Shown here one piece after another: positions 60,441 to 64,000 of a stretch of DNA of 64,000 nt (the first letter of the stretch is position 1; each line of letters opens with the position of its first letter). The stretch covers positions 2,046,001 through 2,110,000 of the forward strand of contig VTFK01000008.1 in NCBI GenBank assembly GCA_009617715.1, read 5' to 3'. Made by a program: the position numbers and the translations under genes. The stretch comes from Plectrocnemia conspersa (taxonomy: Eukaryota > Arthropoda > Insecta > Trichoptera > Polycentropodidae). Below the pieces are notes generated by a model. That model saw only the letters and a list, made by a program, of their open reading frames with translations. It was not told where the DNA came from and made no database searches.

Positions 60441-62298
60441 GCAAGCTACGCACTTTTAATCCCATAAATCACTTTTGTAAGAAGTAAAATAATGAATTTT
60501 AAATAAGCTTTGAACTTATTTAAAATCACAAGGGTTTTAAGATATATTTTTAATATATTTTATAACTGATGATGAAAAATGCAGTCTTGTCTAATATCAT
60601 GGTTTGCATCATGTCTGTATTTCATGCTGGCTCTCCGCTACGACACCTAGCAGATTGACTCGGATTTAATATAGAAACAATTGTATCTTAACTGCGTGCT
60701 TTTAACCCATTTTAAACATACGTATTTTGAGGTTTTAATTGTGATAAAACACAATTTAAAAAGTAAAACATTACTTAGATGAATAATTTAATTTAGATTT
60801 TTTTAATTTAAACAACATCTCAAAATATATGTAGTTCTTATAATTTTTTTCGTTGTCTTTAGAATCAAAGAGCATGTTTAATAGTGTATGACAGGATACA
60901 ACACATTCTTTACTAGATATGTTTTTTTCTTTTTCCACCAAGTAACACATGCATCTGCATTTTTTACAAATCATCTTTAAATGCCTCATCAAAACCCATT
61001 CATAAACGATTTTCCGCCATAACACACATGAGTGCGCACCCACGTGAAAATAGACGATTTGATGACATTTGTCAACATGCGCCGCGTGTCAAAAACGACA
61101 CAAAAATATCGCATATGTGCTATGTATAATAGAATAAAAAAGCTCGCATTCTCACATTTTACCACTTTGACAATAAGTCGCACACGAGGCCTTGCAGAAG
61201 ATTTACGATCATAAATAGAGCACGAGGTCCTTAGCGTTGAGTTTTATAAACATCCTCACAGTTTTTATCGCCACTTAGGTCCTAGCCATTTGTCATAGCG
61301 GCCCGTTGATTTATCATTTATTGCGAAAGCAGCTTTTTAAACCCTTTTTCATAAATACAAACCTGGAGACCCACCCCCAGGCTTTATTGTAATACATCTG
61401 CACCCCCCCTATATGCACATTCCCTTCTGCTCCCTATACAAACATTGTATGTACTATATAATTCATGAGATGTTTGCTTTTTTATTGCCATACCGTACTT
61501 CCCAAGAAAATTTTATTTGCTACGGCTTAAGCGTTCAATAGATTTGATTGCGATTTGTCACACGGGACATTTTTTTCGTGTTTCAATCTGAGACTCTTTT
61601 ATGGCATCTTTGATGGTGTTTTTATAATCCTTTACAATACCAGTGGAGGGTTCAGGTAAACGTTTAAATTAATTATTCACGATACGTGCGTTTTGGTGTG
61701 AATTTATAATCGCTTTTGGTATCGGGATTGTTAATAAATTTCGATGAATAATAGGACGGACTTTGTATTCATTTAAGGTTGTTCATAATTAATTTTACAA
61801 CAGTTTCGTATAAATTTATTGGCGATGCGATACGGACAAAGGTGTTTGATTTGATGGATTTATGGGCCAATTATAATCCTACAAAAGCTGATAGCGAATA
61901 TCCTGAATTACCCGACAATGTTATAATATTATAATGAATACATTATTAGAACGAAGGTTCTGATAATAATTCTAAAATCCATTACTTTAATTTACATAAT
62001 TCATGTTTAACACAATATATTTAGATATTTAGCTGATTAATTAATTGATATTTTTGTATTGTACTTTGTCACATGAGATTCATGTTTTTTTCATAAAGCT
62101 CTTATTGTGAACATAAATACTGTATCTACTGAAAGCTCGCTTCACTATCAAGCTTTCTACGTTCTATTAATGCAAATTGCAGTGAGGCTTTTAATTATTA
62201 TAAATGATTTTTATACTTGCATGTGGGTGTAGGTGTATAAGTATTTACATATGCACATATAAATATTTATGTAGGTACACCTATATACTATTTTGATG
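60441..62298. other. Noncoding stretch
   Basis: AT-rich, with GC-raised pockets at 60,990-61,440 (including a C-rich run near 61,368 and another near 61,402). No gene or element recognised. Confidence 0.35.
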
Positions 62299-62306
62299 GG
62301 TTGGGC

Positions 62307-62569
62307 CAGTGGTCGGCAAACTTATTAGCCAAAGAACCAAATATGCACATTACAACGATTAAAAAAAATTGAGAGCCAAATCTATTTATCAATTTAGCAA
62401 ACCTTTATTATAATTTTCCAAATCAACACAAAGACGTTCGAATTTAGAGCTCCATATTTCCTTGTTTTTTTAAATCTGGTGCGAATGCCCGTGGATATTT
62501 GTGCCAGAGCCGCATTTAAGGGGCCAAAGAGCCGCATGCGGCTCCGGAGCCGCACTTTGCCGACCTCTG
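62307..62569. mobile_element. hAT MITE with perfect 8-bp target duplication
   Basis: 263 bp. Ends CAGTGGTCGGCAAACT and the inverse ending TTTGCCGACCTCTG (one mismatch within 14). The flanks GGTTGGGC (62,299-62,306) and GGTTGGGC (62,570-62,577) are identical. The interior has GAGAGCCAAAT and the palindromic GAGCCGCATGCGGCTC. These features resemble widespread Charlie-type hAT MITEs, of which some families are known for horizontal transfer. The exact family needs a database search. No transposase. Confidence 0.92.
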
Positions 62570-62577
62570 GGTTGGGC

Positions 62578-64000
62578 AATTCGTTCAGGTTAGAATTGAA
62601 TTCTGTCAGTCAGGTTGAATTCAAGTAGATTACTACAATACAAACTAACCTTTAATGCTACTGAAGATTTGATGTTAATAAATGTTTGCAATGGAGCACC
62701 GTAAAAGGCATTTAATTTATGTATATATTATATTTAATGAAAACGATCTGATCTAAATTTTGAAAGTCTTAAATTTCAAGTTCGCATTACCTTCGCCATG
62801 ACAATTCAAAAACAGTTACTCAACAAAATGAATGATTTTATTACCGTAAATTTTATGTCGCAATGCTACTAAATAAGCATCCAAAATATTAGTGTTTTTA
62901 TTAAAATATATGACTAAAAATGCGGGCGATAATTCGAATATATTTATATTTTTTAAATATAAAAGCATGACACATATTTATTCATTAAAATAAAGTTTTT
63001 GTTTATAAAAGTAGTTTCTATATTTTTACGTTCCCCTATATACAGTGTAAGTTTTTCACTTTTTAAATCGCTTCTGAGCGGAAATTGCGCGAAAGAGTGG
63101 TGCGCGGGCGACAGCGTGTGGGAGTTGTTGCGTCATTGGAAATTTAGTCGCAATAGAACGCAACACGAGGGAACAAAGTGCGTTCTAAGTAAAACAGTTT
63201 TATAAAGACAACGATTCTTATGTAATTGTTCGGCGCCTGTTTTGCGCTCACTTATCTAAATATAATCAAAATATTTTCGTCGATTACACATTTATGAATA
63301 TTGTAGCCAATGTTCTACAATTAAAAATAATTACTTTGAAAGCTTCATATAGACACAAAAGAGTACAGACGTGCATGTTTAGCAATGTTAAATCAACCAT
63401 TAGCCATGTCGAAGCGTACACGCACTCTGTGTGCCGCGAGATGACTCTTCGCGAAACCCACCGAAGGCTCTTCACAAAGAGGAACGCAGCACCCCGTAGC
63501 CACCATTGTTCGGTCCATTTTAATTATGGATTTCACGCTCAACGTTCATAAACCATGATATTTGCATAAATGCCCCGCGCGAGTGTGCACTTTTTTAATT
63601 ACCGACGCCGGTGGGCGCCCGGGGCGGTCGCAGGACCCGTTTCTGCCCTGTCCTGGCCCGGCCGAAGCGAAAGCGTTAAACTGCTGCGAGATTACATCGT
63701 TTAGTGCTTGAAAACGCGTTGCCATGATAGAGTGTAATTTAATCACTCTATTAACGATGTCAATGATTGGTTATCTGGCCGTGATGTATTGAACCGGTGT
63801 GGGCATGTAGAGCTTTTTGTGCTTTTATATGTACGATGCGTGTGCGTGGGTTATTTTATATGATAGAACTAGGGTTCTATAACAGATATAACTTGACAAA
63901 TTCATTTTTATTTTATGTATTTCATATATATAAAAAATAATTGTTTATTATATATAAAAACTAATCCTCAATTTCACTTGAACCAAAATGTGTCATTAAT
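62578..64000. other. Noncoding stretch with GC-rich pockets
   Basis: 63,060-63,180 and 63,400-63,730 are GC-richer, the latter with GGTGGGCGCCCGGGGCGGTC at 63,610. Overlapping frames on both strands have no domain. No mobile element recognised. Confidence 0.35.

Noticed and set aside
61640..61665. Second recursive splice site (GGTTCAG/GTAAAC)
   Set aside because: Purine-rich sequence precedes the AG, so the polypyrimidine tract is missing.

Overview
This window is eukaryotic nuclear DNA from an animal, most likely an insect. It is strongly AT-rich, has very few long open frames, and contains an intron-bearing gene, decayed DNA transposons of four superfamilies (PIF/Harbinger, pogo/Tigger, hAT, piggyBac-like), a jockey-like LINE and a tRNA-derived SINE. 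The order or species cannot be settled from the sequence alone. There is no prokaryotic, plasmid, phage or CRISPR signature.

Only one host protein-coding exon is well supported. It is the first coding exon (17,237-17,653, + strand) of a SAMD5/SASH1-type SAM-domain adaptor. It lies in a small GC-rich island with a palindromic NRF1/Ewg-type site and arthropod TCAGT initiators just upstream, and it ends in a clean GTGAGT donor at a codon boundary. I found no convincing second exon, so much of 17,654-64,000 may be its intron. About 29.8 kb downstream on the same strand, a polypyrimidine tract and CAG are followed directly by GTAAGC (47,417/47,418). That is the layout of a recursive splice site (zero-length exon), or of a 33-nt in-frame microexon.

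Layout. 1-11,200: truncated Harbinger-like MITE at the left edge, a fossil reverse-transcriptase motif, a foldback element and a 283-bp tandem duplication in AT-rich DNA. 11,200-15,150: 3' end of a jockey-like LINE, a 667-bp hAT element with 8-bp target duplication, and a short hAT-like end. 16,900-17,660: promoter and first exon of the SAM gene. 20,500-29,700: SINEs, an internally deleted Tigger element inserted in a SINE tail, two copies of a second Tigger family, and a Harbinger-like MITE inserted in one of them. 40,248-41,283: a second complete Harbinger-like MITE. 44,300-53,000: piggyBac-like ends, a candidate terminal exon, the recursive splice site, a foldback MITE and a chimeric pogo element. 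56,900-59,400: LINE tails and an inverted pair of SINEs. 62,307-62,569: a hAT MITE with a perfect 8-bp target duplication.

Relationships among the repeats are the richest content. The SINE and the LINE share a 3' tail, which suggests the SINE uses the LINE machinery. A foldback MITE and the Harbinger-like MITEs share an internal module. A paralogous Tigger copy acts as the empty site for one MITE insertion. Between the repeats are islands of higher GC with homeodomain-type motifs. They look like conserved noncoding DNA but need comparative data.
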